A stretch of 64,000 nt of DNA from Rhizobium brockwellii (GCF_000769405.2 NZ_CP053439.1:62001-126000), one strand, 5' to 3'; shown: positions 17,868 through 27,822, counted from the first letter of the stretch. Made by a program: numbers and translations. Notes: generated by a model from the sequence alone, not told the origin.

Positions 17868-19865
17868 TTGAAGATCCGGGGCAAAATTAATCTGCTGGTT
17901 TGCGTGATGGGCGCGGTCGCACTTCTGATCGGCGCAACGGCATTGTCCGCCATGCACGAATACAGTCGCAACCTGACGGCTTATGAGCATGCCGCAGCCC
18001 GCGCCTATGCCGGCGAGCGGCTCAACCGTTTCGTCACGGCGGTGGTCATGGAGGCGCGCGGCATCTATGCCGCCAAAACGATCAAGGATACGCCGAACTT
18101 CGCCAAGGGCCTGATGGCCGATCTCGACGAGATCGACAAGGTCATCTCGGGCTGGGCGCCGCTCGTTCCCGAGAGCCAGAAGGCCGATTTTGCCAAGCTT
18201 GTCGCCCGCGCCGCGGAATTCCGCACCTTCCGCACGGAAACGGTCCGCCTCGGCACGGAAGTCGGCCCCGAAGCCGCCGGCCAACAGGGCAACAATGACG
18301 CCAACCGCGCCAACCGCAAGGCATTCCAGGCGGAAATCGACGCTGTCGTCGCCACCGACAAGGCAGCGCTGGAAACCGTCAACGCCGAGATCGAGAGCTT
18401 CCGCTCCTGGGTGCTGATGCTCGTGCTCAGCATCACCGGCATCGGCATCGCGGTCGGCGTCGGCATGGGCTTCTATATCGGCACCAGCCATCTCAGCCGA
18501 CCGATCAAGCGTGTCACCCATGCGATCAAGGAAGTCGCCGACGGCAATTTCGACGCCGAGGTCCCCTTTGCTGGCCGTCAGGACGAAATCGGCGAGATGG
18601 CCGCAGCGGTTGCGGTGTTCAAGGCGAACGGCCTGGCCATCAAGCGCTTGAACGCCCAGGAGGCGGCGATGCGCGCCAAGAGCGACGACTTGCAGTCGAG
18701 CATGTCCGTCGTCGTGGCAGCGGCCGCGGCCGGCGATTTCGGCCATCGCATCAGCAAGGACTACGAGGACGATAACCTCAACCAGTTTGCCGGCAACATC
18801 AACACGCTGCTGTCGAGCGTCGATGCAGGCATCGGCGAGACCCGCCGCGTCGTCGCAAGCCTTGCCGAAGGCGACCTCACCCAGAAGATGAGCGGCAGCT
18901 TCCAGGGCGCCTTCGCCGAGCTGCAGCAGAACGTCAACAATACCTTCGTCACCCTGCAGGCGACGATGCGCGAAGTGCGCGAGACGACGGAAGCGATGAA
19001 CGGCAACACCGCCGAGCTGCGCAATGCCAGCGACGACCTGTCGAAGCGCACCGAGCAGCAGGCAGCCGCCCTCGAAGAGACCTCAGCGGCACTCGACGAG
19101 ATCACCGCCGTCGTCCAGAATTCCACCGAGCGGGCGCATGAAGCCACCATCATGGTGTCCGAAGCCAAGGAGAATGCCGGCCGCTCCGGCGTCGTCGTGC
19201 GCAATGCCGTCGAGGCCATGGGCCGGATCGAGCAGGCCTCGCGCGAAATCAGCCAGATCATCAACGTCATCGATGAGATCGCCTTCCAGACCAACTTGCT
19301 GGCGCTGAATGCCGGCGTCGAGGCGGCACGCGCCGGCGATGCCGGAAAGGGCTTCGCGGTGGTGGCGCAGGAAGTGCGGGAATTGGCCCAGCGTTCGGCA
19401 ACGGCTGCCAAGGACATCAAGGCGCTGATCACCAAATCGGGCAACGAGGTGCAGGTTGGCGTCAAGCTGGTCCAGGCGACCGGAGAGGCGCTGGCTGAAA
19501 TCGGCACCCGCGTCATCGCCATCAACGACCATATCCATTCGATCGCGACGGCTGCGACCGAACAGTCGACCGGCCTCAAGGAAGTCAATACCGCCGTCAA
19601 CCAGATGGACCAGGTGACGCAGCAGAACGCTGCGATGGTGGAAGAGACCTCTGCCGCCACGCACAGGCTTTCGGCCGAAGCCGGTGGCCTGGTGCGCCTC
19701 ATTGCCCGCTTCAAACTGTCGGATGATGCGCCGGCACCCGCGGCGCTCGTCCGCAACGAGCCGCATCGGCCGGTCGCCTCGCCCGCCCGCCGCGCAATCG
19801 CCAAGGTCGCCCGCGCCTTCGGCGGCAATGCGGCCGCAGCCGAACAGAGCTGGGAAGAGTTTTAA
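17868..19865 (+). CDS. methyl-accepting chemotaxis protein
   Basis: The 665-residue receptor has TM1 at about residues 7-29, a periplasmic four-helix-type region (about 30-180), TM2 at about 183-206, and a HAMP domain followed by a second HAMP-like repeat (about 205-345). The signalling hairpin tip is at about 465-505 ([31 protein letters not shown]). It ends in SWEEF, which resembles the C-terminal pentapeptide that docks the CheR/CheB adaptation enzymes. The start is TTG, chosen because AGGAGG lies 7 bases upstream. It detects an unknown ligand. No other chemotaxis genes are adjacent. Confidence 0.94.
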   Translation: MKIRGKINLLVCVMGAVALLIGATALSAMHEYSRNLTAYEHAAARAYAGERLNRFVTAVVMEARGIYAAKTIKDTPNFAKGLMADLDEIDKVISGWAPLVPESQKADFAKLVARAAEFRTFRTETVRLGTEVGPEAAGQQGNNDANRANRKAFQAEIDAVVATDKAALETVNAEIESFRSWVLMLVLSITGIGIAVGVGMGFYIGTSHLSRPIKRVTHAIKEVADGNFDAEVPFAGRQDEIGEMAAAVAVFKANGLAIKRLNAQEAAMRAKSDDLQSSMSVVVAAAAAGDFGHRISKDYEDDNLNQFAGNINTLLSSVDAGIGETRRVVASLAEGDLTQKMSGSFQGAFAELQQNVNNTFVTLQATMREVRETTEAMNGNTAELRNASDDLSKRTEQQAAALEETSAALDEITAVVQNSTERAHEATIMVSEAKENAGRSGVVVRNAVEAMGRIEQASREISQIINVIDEIAFQTNLLALNAGVEAARAGDAGKGFAVVAQEVRELAQRSATAAKDIKALITKSGNEVQVGVKLVQATGEALAEIGTRVIAINDHIHSIATAATEQSTGLKEVNTAVNQMDQVTQQNAAMVEETSAATHRLSAEAGGLVRLIARFKLSDDAPAPAALVRNEPHRPVASPARRAIAKVARAFGGNAAAAEQSWEEF

Positions 19866-19888
19866 GCTTTACTGATCACGCGCCTTCG

Positions 19889-19914
19889 AACGCCGCCTCC
19901 GGGCGGCGTTTTCT
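19889..19914 (+). terminator. terminator after the chemotaxis receptor
   Basis: A 9-bp stem AACGCCGCC / GGCGGCGTT with TCCG loop is followed by TTTC, 24 bp after the stop codon. Confidence 0.8.
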
Positions 19915-20022
19915 TGTGGCGACATGACGCTGCTCGCAAAGATTTGAAAGCGGAGCATCTTGGTCTAATATAGAGCTCAACGGTAAGGGCGGCTGAAGTG
20001 CTGCCGATCGGGCGAGACCAGA

Positions 20023-21543
20023 ATGCCGAACCAAGATCAGGGCGATAATCCTTCGGCGGAAAACCCGGCGGCCGGCGAGGCCGCAAGGGCGCCGTGCGCG
20101 TCTGCCGGCCTGTTCGGCGGCCTTTCCGGCAAGCTGCTCTGGCTCACCGTCGTCTTTATCATGCTCGCCGAAATCCTGATCTTCTTCCCCTCGGTCGCCA
20201 GCATGCGCGTGCGCTGGCTGCAGGACAGGCTGAATACGGCCGCTGCCGCCGCCATCGTCATCGATGGGCTACAGCCGGTCGAACTGCCGCGCGCGCTGCA
20301 GAAAGAGACGCTGGAGGCGACCGGCACCAAGGCGATCGTGCTGCGCAAGGACGGCACCTCGCGGCTGCTGGCGACGACCGATATGCCGACCTCCGTCGAT
20401 GAGGCCTACGATCTCACCGATGTGCCGCCGGTGACGGCAATCCGCGATGCGCTCGACACGCTGGTCTTCGGCGGCGGCAGGATGATCCGCGTCTATGGTC
20501 CCGTCGGCGACACCAATACCGGCGTCGAGGTGGTGATGAAGGACAGGCCGCTGCGCAGGGCGATGTTCGTCTATTCCCGCAATGTCCTGTTGCTGTCGGT
20601 GTTGATCTCGTTTTTTACGGCGACGCTGATCTTCTTTGCGATCAACCGCATCCTCATCGGCCCGATCCGCCGGCTGACCGGCAGCATGCAGCAATTCTCC
20701 TCCGATCCCGACAACCCGGCCCATATCTATATCGGCGACGGCGGCCGCGACGAACTGGCGGTCGCCGGCCGCAACCTCACCTCGATGCAGATGGAGCTGC
20801 AAAAGACGCTGAAGCAGCAGAAGAACCTGGCAGCACTCGGCCTCGCCGTCTCCAAGATCAATCACGACATGCGCAATATTCTGGCGTCTGCGCAGCTGAT
20901 GTCGGACCGGTTGGTCGATGTCGATGACCCGATGGTGAAGAGCTTCGCCCCGAAGCTCTTGCGCACCATCGACCGCGCCGTCGGTTACACCACCGAGGTG
21001 CTGTCTTACGGCAAGGCGAGCGAATCCGCACCACGCCGCCGCCATATCCGCCTGTTGGAACTGACCCAGGACGTCAAGGACATGCTGGCGATCGATCCGC
21101 AAAGCGGCATCGAATTCGCAGAGCAGATCGGCGCCGAGCTTGAGGTCGATGCCGATGGCGAACAGCTTTTCCGCGTCATCCACAATCTCTGCCGCAACGC
21201 GCTGCAGGCGCTGACCTCGCCAGGCGAGGGCGGCCCGGGCTCCGTCAGGCGCATCACCGTCTCCGCCCAGCGTGTCGGCAGCGTCGTCAGCATCACCGTG
21301 GATGATACCGGCCCCGGCATGCCGCTGAAGGCGCGCCAGAACCTCTTTGCCGCCTTCCGTGGCTCGGCCCGCTCCGGCGGCACCGGCCTCGGCCTCACCA
21401 TCGCCCGCGAACTGGTGCTTGCCCATGGCGGCACGATCGCGCTGGTGGAAAAACCGACGGTCGGCACGCAGTTCCGCATCGAGATCCCCGATCGCCCGGT
21501 TTCACTGGAGGATTACCGCAGCCGGGCGCACATCGAAAAGTGA
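20023..21543 (+). CDS. membrane sensor histidine kinase
   Basis: The 506-residue kinase has TM1 at about residues 38-60, a short periplasmic domain (61-180), TM2 at about 187-212 and a HAMP linker (about 210-265). The dimerisation domain has phospho-acceptor His281 in SKINHDMRNILAS. The ATPase domain has the N box FRVIHNLCRNALQAL, G1 DDTGPGMP and G2 GGTGLGL. The ligand and cognate response regulator are unknown; none is adjacent. The spacing HDMRN is typical of a histidine kinase subgroup seen in alphaproteobacteria. It lies between the chemotaxis receptor and tRNA-Arg. Confidence 0.92.
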   Translation: MPNQDQGDNPSAENPAAGEAARAPCASAGLFGGLSGKLLWLTVVFIMLAEILIFFPSVASMRVRWLQDRLNTAAAAAIVIDGLQPVELPRALQKETLEATGTKAIVLRKDGTSRLLATTDMPTSVDEAYDLTDVPPVTAIRDALDTLVFGGGRMIRVYGPVGDTNTGVEVVMKDRPLRRAMFVYSRNVLLLSVLISFFTATLIFFAINRILIGPIRRLTGSMQQFSSDPDNPAHIYIGDGGRDELAVAGRNLTSMQMELQKTLKQQKNLAALGLAVSKINHDMRNILASAQLMSDRLVDVDDPMVKSFAPKLLRTIDRAVGYTTEVLSYGKASESAPRRRHIRLLELTQDVKDMLAIDPQSGIEFAEQIGAELEVDADGEQLFRVIHNLCRNALQALTSPGEGGPGSVRRITVSAQRVGSVVSITVDDTGPGMPLKARQNLFAAFRGSARSGGTGLGLTIARELVLAHGGTIALVEKPTVGTQFRIEIPDRPVSLEDYRSRAHIEK

Positions 21544-21665
21544 CGGGGTTGCGCAAGGTGCGGCTGCGGGCAGACAAAGAAGCGATTTTTTCAGAAATGC
21601 TCTTGCATTGTCCCGAAGGACGTTTTAGAGGATCGCCACGCAAGCGGCACCGCCGCATTTTGCAC

Positions 21666-21742
21666 GCACCCGTAGCTCAGCTGGATAGAGCACCAGACTA
21701 CGAATCTGGGGGTCAGGAGTTCGAATCTCTTCGGGTGCGCCA
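21666..21742 (+). tRNA. tRNA-Arg (anticodon ACG)
   Basis: A 77-nt cloverleaf is visible: acceptor arms GCACCCG and CGGGTGC, D-arm GCTC..GAGC, anticodon stem CCAGA/TCTGG around CTACGAA (anticodon ACG), a TTCGAAT T-loop, G discriminator and encoded CCA. ACG (modified to ICG) reads CGU/CGC/CGA. The downstream 480 bp is AT-richer, so this 3' end is a potential integration site, although no duplicated att copy was found. Confidence 0.97.
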
Positions 21743-22225
21743 TTTCTCTTTTCATCGAAAATCTGCGACGACCTGCTGAACCGCGGGAAGAAATTCGCCG
21801 TTCCAGGCGCTTTGCCGACGCTTGTCTTCGTTCGGGCGATCAGCTGGAAGTTTCATTAACAACAGCGCAAGTAGGGCTGTTCAATTGATTGATTTTGGTT
21901 CTCGGTTTTGCAGTAATTTTGCCTGAGGATATCTTCAGCCCCGCGGAAAATGCGCAAACATCCGCTATCGAAGGTGGTTGAGAAAACGATCTTACATATA
22001 GAATTCTTCTAAAGATAACCGGAAATTAGCTGGTTTGCGAAAAATCTATTCGCAATGGCGAGGATCTCAAGCATAACGCAACTTTTGGGTCTCACGCGCA
22101 TATTGAATTTCGTAGGACATTGGGACAAAGTGCCCGCCGCGTAACGAATTCGCGACTTTATTATTGCAGTGCGTGCATTTCATTTTTCCTGTGGATGCCC
22201 GGGTACGTGGTGACGTAAAGGCAAA
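21743..22225. other. AT-richer intergenic stretch after tRNA-Arg
   Basis: This 483-bp stretch has visibly lower GC than the neighbours. It must contain the promoter of the downstream regulator. On the minus strand a 38-codon ORF (22067-22183, beginning MKCTHCNNK, with AGGAAAA just upstream and a CxxC pair) could be a small protein. I consider it too short to call with confidence. No phage integrase or att repeat was seen. Confidence 0.4.
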
Positions 22226-24157
22226 ATGGCTTTTGTTCTGAACACCTTTGGCAGGTTGCAACTCGTTGACGGGGAGGGGAGCCTCGTTGCCTTTCCCGAG
22301 AAAGGTTTGCTGCTTCTCGTCTATTTGTTGACGACCGGTGAAGGTTCGGCGGATCGAACGACCTTGGCTCGTTTCCTGTGGGGCGATGCCGATAGGGACG
22401 TTGCGCTTTCGACTTTGCGTAAGCTCATTTCGAGAATAAAGGCCCGTCAGGCCGAACTCGGAATAAACATTCTCTCATCCCAGGGGAATATGGTCTCTCT
22501 TGACCGCGGGTCTCTGTCTTCCGACCTTCTACTATCCGAGACCGACGAAGCGGTCGCGTCGTTCCCCCTGCTTAAGCATCTTGTGAAGCTGCTGAACCAG
22601 CCCTTTCTGGGGCCGGTTCACTGCCACAGCCGCGAGTTTCAGCAGTGGCTTGCCGAGCGCGAAAAATGTCATATCGACCTTCTCGCAAATACATTGAAAA
22701 CGATATCTCGACGAGCGCAGTCGAGAACGGAATCCGAACTTCTGCGAAAGGCCGCAATCATCCTGTTTCGGACGGAACCGAAGGATCCGGATACGCTGCA
22801 GCTGCTGATAGAGATATTCAAGGCGGAGGAAGAAGTTGAATCTCTTCGTAACCATTTCGAACAGCGGCGTATTTCGATTTCGCGAGGGATCGCGGTACGC
22901 GGCGCATCCGACGGCGCTGACACAAAACCCGTTCGCCCGGCGTTGGTGCCGTCGAGGGAAAAACACGCAACGGCTGTTTCCCTTGAGCCCGAGGACGTCA
23001 GCATTGCAATTCCTCGCCTGGTGCTGCTTCCACCCAGAAATCAATCCATTCATCCCCAAGCCGGATTTTTAGCTGCGTCTTTGGTGGAGGATATCACGAT
23101 TGGATTTTGCGCATTCAACAGCCTGCAGGTCATAGCCCCATATTCGGCGGTGCAAATCGGCCACCACATGGAGACCCAGAAGGCCTTCTTCGAACGACAT
23201 CACGTCAACTACATTCTCGACACTCGGATCAGCAATGCGGGCGATGACGTCACCCTGTTCGCCCAATTGATCTTTTTTGACCAGAATCAAATTGTCTGGG
23301 CAGAGAGATTCAGCCTCGATCATCGGGACCTTGTCAAAGACAGAAGGACTGTCTCTCGACGGATTGCTCTTTCCATATCCAGCGAAATCGAGCGCCATGA
23401 GGCGTTGCGCGAGGATCTGAACCCCGCGGCCTACCATCGATATCTCGTCGGCAGGCGGCATCTGGCGCGGCTGACGCTTCCGAACCTACGGCGCGCGCGC
23501 AAGGAGATGAAAGCCGCACTCAGCCTCAGCCCCGATTTCGCACCGGCGCTGAGTTCGATGGCGCGGACTTACTCCAAGGAATGGTTGTTGACCGCGCGGG
23601 GTGATATCGATCTGTTGAAAACGGCAGAGACCTTGGCAAAGCAGGCCACCGAAACGCGTGCGGATTTTGCCGATGGATACCGCGAGTTTGGCGTGGCGAA
23701 ATTGTTGCAGGGTGCATTTGACGAAAGTGCCGAGGCAATGGAAGTGGCGGAGAGCCTTGCCCCGCATTATGCGGATGTTATTGCCGACTACGCGGACACT
23801 TTGGTTCATTGTTCGCTCCCTGCAATCGCCTTGCGAAAGATCGAGCGGGCAATTGAGCTGAACCCGCTCAGTCCCGACACCTATTTCTGGACCGCTGCCG
23901 GCGCAAATTATGCCCTTGGCGAATTCGAGGCTTCGCTGGATTACATTGGGCAAATGGCCGATGCCAGTCTGGCCGACAGGCTATCAGCGGCAAGCTGGGC
24001 CATGTTGGGCCATCAGGACAAGGCGCGGATCTTCGTCAGGAGGTTTCGCGAAGTCAACCCGGACTTCGATGTGGACAAATGGCTGTCTGCGGTTCCGAGT
24101 AAGGAGCAATGGCACAAGGATCTTTACCGAGAAGGCCTGAAGAAAGCTGGATTTTAA
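22226..24157 (+). CDS. SARP/OmpR-type winged-helix transcriptional regulator with TPR region
   Basis: The 643-residue protein starts with a winged-helix domain related to the BTAD/SARP or OmpR type (residues about 1-95; LNTFGRLQLVDGEG, EKGLLLLVYLL, LWGD, STLRKLISRIK). It then has a helical region to about 230, an alpha/beta TolB-like segment (about 255-400, LVLLPPRNQ..., LAASLVEDITIGFCAF), and several TPR-like repeats (about 405-600). This layout is shared by regulators annotated as winged-helix TPR or adenylate-cyclase-like proteins. Its DNA targets are unknown. A 72-codon gene starts 28 bp after its stop. GC and codon use are less biased than in the core genes, so acquisition by transfer is possible. 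Confidence 0.82.
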   Translation: MAFVLNTFGRLQLVDGEGSLVAFPEKGLLLLVYLLTTGEGSADRTTLARFLWGDADRDVALSTLRKLISRIKARQAELGINILSSQGNMVSLDRGSLSSDLLLSETDEAVASFPLLKHLVKLLNQPFLGPVHCHSREFQQWLAEREKCHIDLLANTLKTISRRAQSRTESELLRKAAIILFRTEPKDPDTLQLLIEIFKAEEEVESLRNHFEQRRISISRGIAVRGASDGADTKPVRPALVPSREKHATAVSLEPEDVSIAIPRLVLLPPRNQSIHPQAGFLAASLVEDITIGFCAFNSLQVIAPYSAVQIGHHMETQKAFFERHHVNYILDTRISNAGDDVTLFAQLIFFDQNQIVWAERFSLDHRDLVKDRRTVSRRIALSISSEIERHEALREDLNPAAYHRYLVGRRHLARLTLPNLRRARKEMKAALSLSPDFAPALSSMARTYSKEWLLTARGDIDLLKTAETLAKQATETRADFADGYREFGVAKLLQGAFDESAEAMEVAESLAPHYADVIADYADTLVHCSLPAIALRKIERAIELNPLSPDTYFWTAAGANYALGEFEASLDYIGQMADASLADRLSAASWAMLGHQDKARIFVRRFREVNPDFDVDKWLSAVPSKEQWHKDLYREGLKKAGF

Positions 24158-24185
24158 ACACCAATCATTAGAAGAGGGAAAAAGC

Positions 24186-24404
24186 ATGGCTAGAGTTGTT
24201 GTTATTAGTGTGGAAGGCGATGATGCTCTGTGGGTCGCCGATCTGGACGCCGGCACCGTCGTGCCTCTTCCGTCTCCCAAGTCGGGCGGGCTGAAAGCGG
24301 TCACCGACCTTCGCTCGACCGGGGCAATCGTGACGAAAGGCGTCAATCTGGCCGTGGCTGTCAAGTCTGCGGATGCGGCATTGTCGGGACATTATGATGG
24401 CTGA
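24186..24404 (+). CDS. 72-residue protein, unknown; partner of upstream regulator
   Basis: The small acidic-to-neutral protein (MARVVVISVEGDDALWVADL...) is predicted beta-rich at the N-terminus with Ala/Val-rich helix near residues 55-67. It has no signal peptide, no transmembrane segment and no Cys. A GAAGAGGG ribosome-binding site precedes ATG, and it lies 28 bp downstream of the SARP-like gene, so it is very likely co-transcribed. I do not recognise the family and do not assign a role. Confidence 0.65.
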   Translation: MARVVVISVEGDDALWVADLDAGTVVPLPSPKSGGLKAVTDLRSTGAIVTKGVNLAVAVKSADAALSGHYDG

Positions 24405-24495
24405 ACGCGTATAGTCTCTGCATCATCACGCTGGATGGCGGGCCGAATGACGCTCGCCGTCCGGCGCCAAATAGGACGCCGCACGGGTCGTGGCC

Positions 24496-24741
24496 TCATT
24501 CTTTGATGGGTATTCCGGCTTCGATCGCAGCGTCGATGAACGCCTGTCGCGCCTCTTCCCGGTTCCGTTTGCCCGACATCACATCCGCGCAAACCGCACA
24601 GGCCCTATCCAAGGCGGGGCCTTCTTCGGTCGGCCAGTCCTCAACCAGCGCCCATGTTGCGGCCTGGGTCGTCTGGATCACCACCCACTGATCCGGGCCT
24701 TCAAGGGCGAGTGTTACCGGCTTCTTCCAAATGGTTTGCAT
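24496..24741 (-). CDS. DUF982 domain protein
   Basis: This 81-residue protein (MQTIWKKPVTLALEGPDQWVVIQT...) matches the DUF982 pattern: a W..PV start, a central A...L..WP segment and a C-terminal helix with FIDAAIEAGI. The family is confined mainly to Rhizobiaceae and often occurs in multiple copies on plasmids and islands; its function is unknown. GGAGG lies upstream of this ATG, and the longer open frame is rejected because it overlaps the next gene. Confidence 0.85.
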   Translation of the reverse strand: MQTIWKKPVTLALEGPDQWVVIQTTQAATWALVEDWPTEEGPALDRACAVCADVMSGKRNREEARQAFIDAAIEAGIPIKE

Positions 24742-24916
24742 GATCTCAGAACCTCCGCTGCGTGCTCTCCGCCGCTGCAGCCTGCACACATAGGGCGATT
24801 CATCCGGCGTGGCGAGTGCGGTATGAACCAGATGCTTTTCTCGATCAGTGAACTGCAGGGATGTGCCTTTCGAAAAGGGTTTCGGGCCGCCGTTTTGCGC
24901 ACTGATGCGACGCCTC

Positions 24917-25438
24917 TTAGAACCCCTGAACGAATTCACACGCCAGCAATGTCTTGCCGGGCAAGGCGTCGCCTTGGCGGGCAACGATAGAGACCTTTCC
25001 AGGCCCGGCCATTCCCGGTTCCGGCTGCAGATCTGCAGGAAGTTCAAGCGAATAGCCCTTCGTGGATGTGCCGAGCAGGTCCGAGGTCTCCCGCTTCAAA
25101 CCGTATTTTGCGGCCAGATCGTCGGCGCGTTCGCCCTCGATCAAGACACCAACAGCGTTGCTAGCAAAGAAAATCTCGTTCGATTTAAAGCCTTCCCGAC
25201 CGATCTGGTGGGGAATAGTGTAGATCGCCGCGCCCAAGGATGATGTGTCCGGCTTGGCCAAAGCTTCCACGACATCATAGATCTTCATTGCCGAGGTCAT
25301 CGTATAGGGTGGCTTGCAAAGGGCTGCGTCAAAGAACTTGTCGTTGGCCGAATCGGCCAGAACCTGCCCGGCCTGAAGTGCCACAAAAGCGACGCATGCG
25401 GAGAAGGCAGCGTGGCGAATGAATTGAGCGTTGCGCAT
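24917..25438 (-). CDS. exported protein of unknown function
   Basis: This 173-residue product has an N-terminal signal peptide (IRHAAFSACVAFVALQAGQVLA, cleavage about residue 28). A periplasmic domain follows with two cysteines, one early (ALCKPPYTM) and one late (LLACEF), that could pair. No domain was recognised. The ribosome-binding site is weak. It is divergent from nothing close and sits between DUF982 and a second exported protein on the same strand. Confidence 0.7.
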   Translation of the reverse strand: MRNAQFIRHAAFSACVAFVALQAGQVLADSANDKFFDAALCKPPYTMTSAMKIYDVVEALAKPDTSSLGAAIYTIPHQIGREGFKSNEIFFASNAVGVLIEGERADDLAAKYGLKRETSDLLGTSTKGYSLELPADLQPEPGMAGPGKVSIVARQGDALPGKTLLACEFVQGF

Positions 25439-25692
25439 GGAATATTCCCGAGAGAGTAGCTGTCGCGGATTCGCTTGTTGCGAATGCCTAGGGGATTCGA
25501 AGTAATTATGCTACCCAAAGTTTAATCTCTCGGCTCCACTCTTCTCTTTCCGCCTGACCGTGCTGATGAACCTCTGATACGTCTGAAGTGAAGGATTGAA
25601 GCCCCGCGCCGTTCACCCTTTTATTTTGCCGTCGGCGACCGACCAGCGGCTGAGATGAAGGGCAGCTCGCCTGCACGCGGCAGCTGGCGCCC

Positions 25693-27186
25693 TCATGGGC
25701 GTAACCGGACGAGAATCTTGGCCCCGGGGACCCTCAACTGTTCCGCCAGCGCTTCCAAATCTTTCCTATCCGTTCCCGCCAGAACGATGCGACCATCCAT
25801 GATCGGCTCCCTCATCCAGGGTTCCATGACGACCTTGTCGTTGATCAGCATCTGCGTTTGCCGTCCCAATATCGCCTGCGTGAAATCGCGAAATGTGGCA
25901 GCGCTTTCCGGGGTGAGCACGATGTTCAGGCCATGGTCGTAGGACACGGGGGAGAGGGTTACCTCCGCACTCTTCACCTCAAGCGAGACAGGCGCGATCG
26001 CCTTCGGTCCGTCATTGTCTGCAGCAACGGTCGTATCCTGCGATGCCGTTGGTGGCGCAGGCGGTGTCGAAAGCTCATCCAGGATGCCCGGCTTGGCCTT
26101 GGCCGATGGCAGCGGCTCGATATGCAAATCGGGCGTCTGCAACTCTTTTGCCGTCAGCACGGCGGGGAGCGGCAAGCTGGCCGGCATATCCTCGCGTTGG
26201 ATGTGGGTGTAGGTGCGCAACGTCGTCCCTCCTGTCGTAGCGGTCACGATCTCCGACGCTTCGAGCGTCGAACCATCGTTCAGGGACACCACGAGCTCGA
26301 CGCTTCGGCTCTTGCTGGCGCGTTTGACGGAAGCCAGCTGATCGGCCGTGAGGCTCTTTGCCCGCTCGGCAAAGCTGTTCATCAAATTTTCGATCGCCGG
26401 CTGCTGCGACTGGCTTAACGCTGCGGCGTCGGTTTCCTCCGACAGGGAAAGGGTTGCCGTGCCTGCGGTCGCGTCGATGGATTCCAGGGTCCAGGTCGAA
26501 GTCACCGGGACACTGACGCCGCCATAATCCTCGTCCCGGGAGGTCGCCGAGGCCTGGCCAATCTCCATCGCCTCCGCCTGATAGGATTGCCCTGTGGCAA
26601 GCAGTTGCGCCTCCGGCACCAAGGCCGCAACGATCTGAAGAGGGTTTGCCTCCAGCTTGGCGATGATGTCGTAGACCCCGCTTTGCCGCGCCGCAGAGGC
26701 GCCAGCCGCGGGAACGCCACCCGGTCCATCGGCCGCCATCGCCCGCATGCGCGCCACGATCTGATCGACACCGGAGAGATCGCGCGGGTTGCCGTTCAGG
26801 TCGGTTTCGAGTTCGAGCGCAGCGGTGCCATAGGCCGTGAGGGAATTCCGATAGAGCAGGTTCATCTGATAGCTGTCGGCAAGGCTTGCCATGCCTTCCG
26901 GCAAATCGGCGCTGAGGGACCAGCGGACCCGCATGCCGTCTTCATTCCGCGATAGGACCGTCATACGCTGGCGAAACGCGCCGCGCACCGTTATGGCCGA
27001 GGCGCCTGGCTTGTTGAACCAGAACGACATATCGGTCTCGGTCGCTTTTTGAACGCGGTAGCTGCGCTCGACTCCCGTCGCCGGCGCGTAGCCCGGGATC
27101 TCGATGCCGCCGGCGGACCATGCCGGATGGGAGAGTGTGAGGCACAGGCAAAACCAGACCAATCTCTTCCAGTACAATGATGTCAT
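25693..27186 (-). CDS. exported protein with a SecD P1-head-like C-terminal domain
   Basis: The 497-residue protein (from the ATG reading MTSLYWKRLVW) has a signal peptide to about residue 25. An N-terminal region rich in beta structure (about 26-330) resembles no family I can name. A Pro/Ala/Thr-rich linker (about 355-395) follows, then a C-terminal domain of about 95 residues. The C-terminal domain reads LNIVLTPESAATFRDFTQ and MLINDKVVMEPWMREPI, then GRIVLAGT; this is the pattern of the SecDF P1-head subdomain (T...G, P.I...I.GG..I.G). There are no membrane helices of SecD, so it is not a translocon subunit. AGGAGCC precedes the start. Confidence 0.75.
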   Translation of the reverse strand: MTSLYWKRLVWFCLCLTLSHPAWSAGGIEIPGYAPATGVERSYRVQKATETDMSFWFNKPGASAITVRGAFRQRMTVLSRNEDGMRVRWSLSADLPEGMASLADSYQMNLLYRNSLTAYGTAALELETDLNGNPRDLSGVDQIVARMRAMAADGPGGVPAAGASAARQSGVYDIIAKLEANPLQIVAALVPEAQLLATGQSYQAEAMEIGQASATSRDEDYGGVSVPVTSTWTLESIDATAGTATLSLSEETDAAALSQSQQPAIENLMNSFAERAKSLTADQLASVKRASKSRSVELVVSLNDGSTLEASEIVTATTGGTTLRTYTHIQREDMPASLPLPAVLTAKELQTPDLHIEPLPSAKAKPGILDELSTPPAPPTASQDTTVAADNDGPKAIAPVSLEVKSAEVTLSPVSYDHGLNIVLTPESAATFRDFTQAILGRQTQMLINDKVVMEPWMREPIMDGRIVLAGTDRKDLEALAEQLRVPGAKILVRLRP

Positions 27187-27396
27187 GCTGGCAAGGCTCC
27201 TGAACATCGAAGGTTGCGGCGCCTTCCGACTGCCGACAGCGAGCATATTTGCCGATGAGGAGGACGGGTAGTGCCGACGCTGCGATAATCGTTCTGCGCG
27301 AAACTGTTTCAGGTTTTCAAGATCGAGATCGAGAGATCAAGGTTAAGCACGTCTCATCGGCCGCTCTAGTCTGCCCCAAGACAGCGAAGCGAAAAA

Positions 27397-27822
27397 CTAT
27401 TGAGCGGTCGGGTGGTCTCTCTCATAGGCTTCCCTTTCTTCCTTCCCGAACAAGGATGAGTAAAAGCCGCTGCAAACCAGATATGAGCACTCATCCGGGT
27501 TGCCCGTTTGCCATCCCGGCTGGCAGAGGACGACGCGACGGAATTTGGCGTTGCAAAGCCCGTGGTTTGCCAAGAGCCGCGGATCGTTTCCGAAATACGC
27601 GCTTATGGCGTCCTGGTGAGTCCATGCGGGAACGATTTTCCAATCAGCGGCGCCGCCCTCAGCGCTCACATTGCCGGTCGCACAGAACGACCAATTCGAG
27701 ATCACGACCGGCTGATCGCAGGGAAAGGCCTGGACGGCGCTTGCCAGTAAGATCGAAAATAAGGCCAGCAATCGCTTGCCGCAAACCACCACGCTCTTTT
27801 CCCCCATGCCGATCATTCGCAT
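27397..27822 (-). CDS. small exported Cys-containing protein, unknown
   Basis: The product is 141 residues from the ATG preceded by AAGGATAGGAG. It has a signal peptide (CGKRLLALFSILLASAVQA, mature start about FPCDQP) and several cysteines in the mature part (PCDQ, FCAT, LCNA, LCQP, ECSY, VCSG), suggesting disulfide bonds. No domain was recognised. It is 210 bp upstream of the SecD-like protein gene on the same strand. Confidence 0.6.
   Translation of the reverse strand: MRMIGMGEKSVVVCGKRLLALFSILLASAVQAFPCDQPVVISNWSFCATGNVSAEGGAADWKIVPAWTHQDAISAYFGNDPRLLANHGLCNAKFRRVVLCQPGWQTGNPDECSYLVCSGFYSSLFGKEEREAYERDHPTAQ

Noticed and set aside
21666..24200. Genomic island inserted at tRNA-Arg
   Set aside because: No integrase and no duplicate of the tRNA 3' end found in the window; only AT content supports it, so it is left as a suggestion.
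24490..24990. Plus-strand 166-codon ORF over DUF982 and the exported protein
   Set aside because: It opposes two frames with a recognised domain and a signal peptide.
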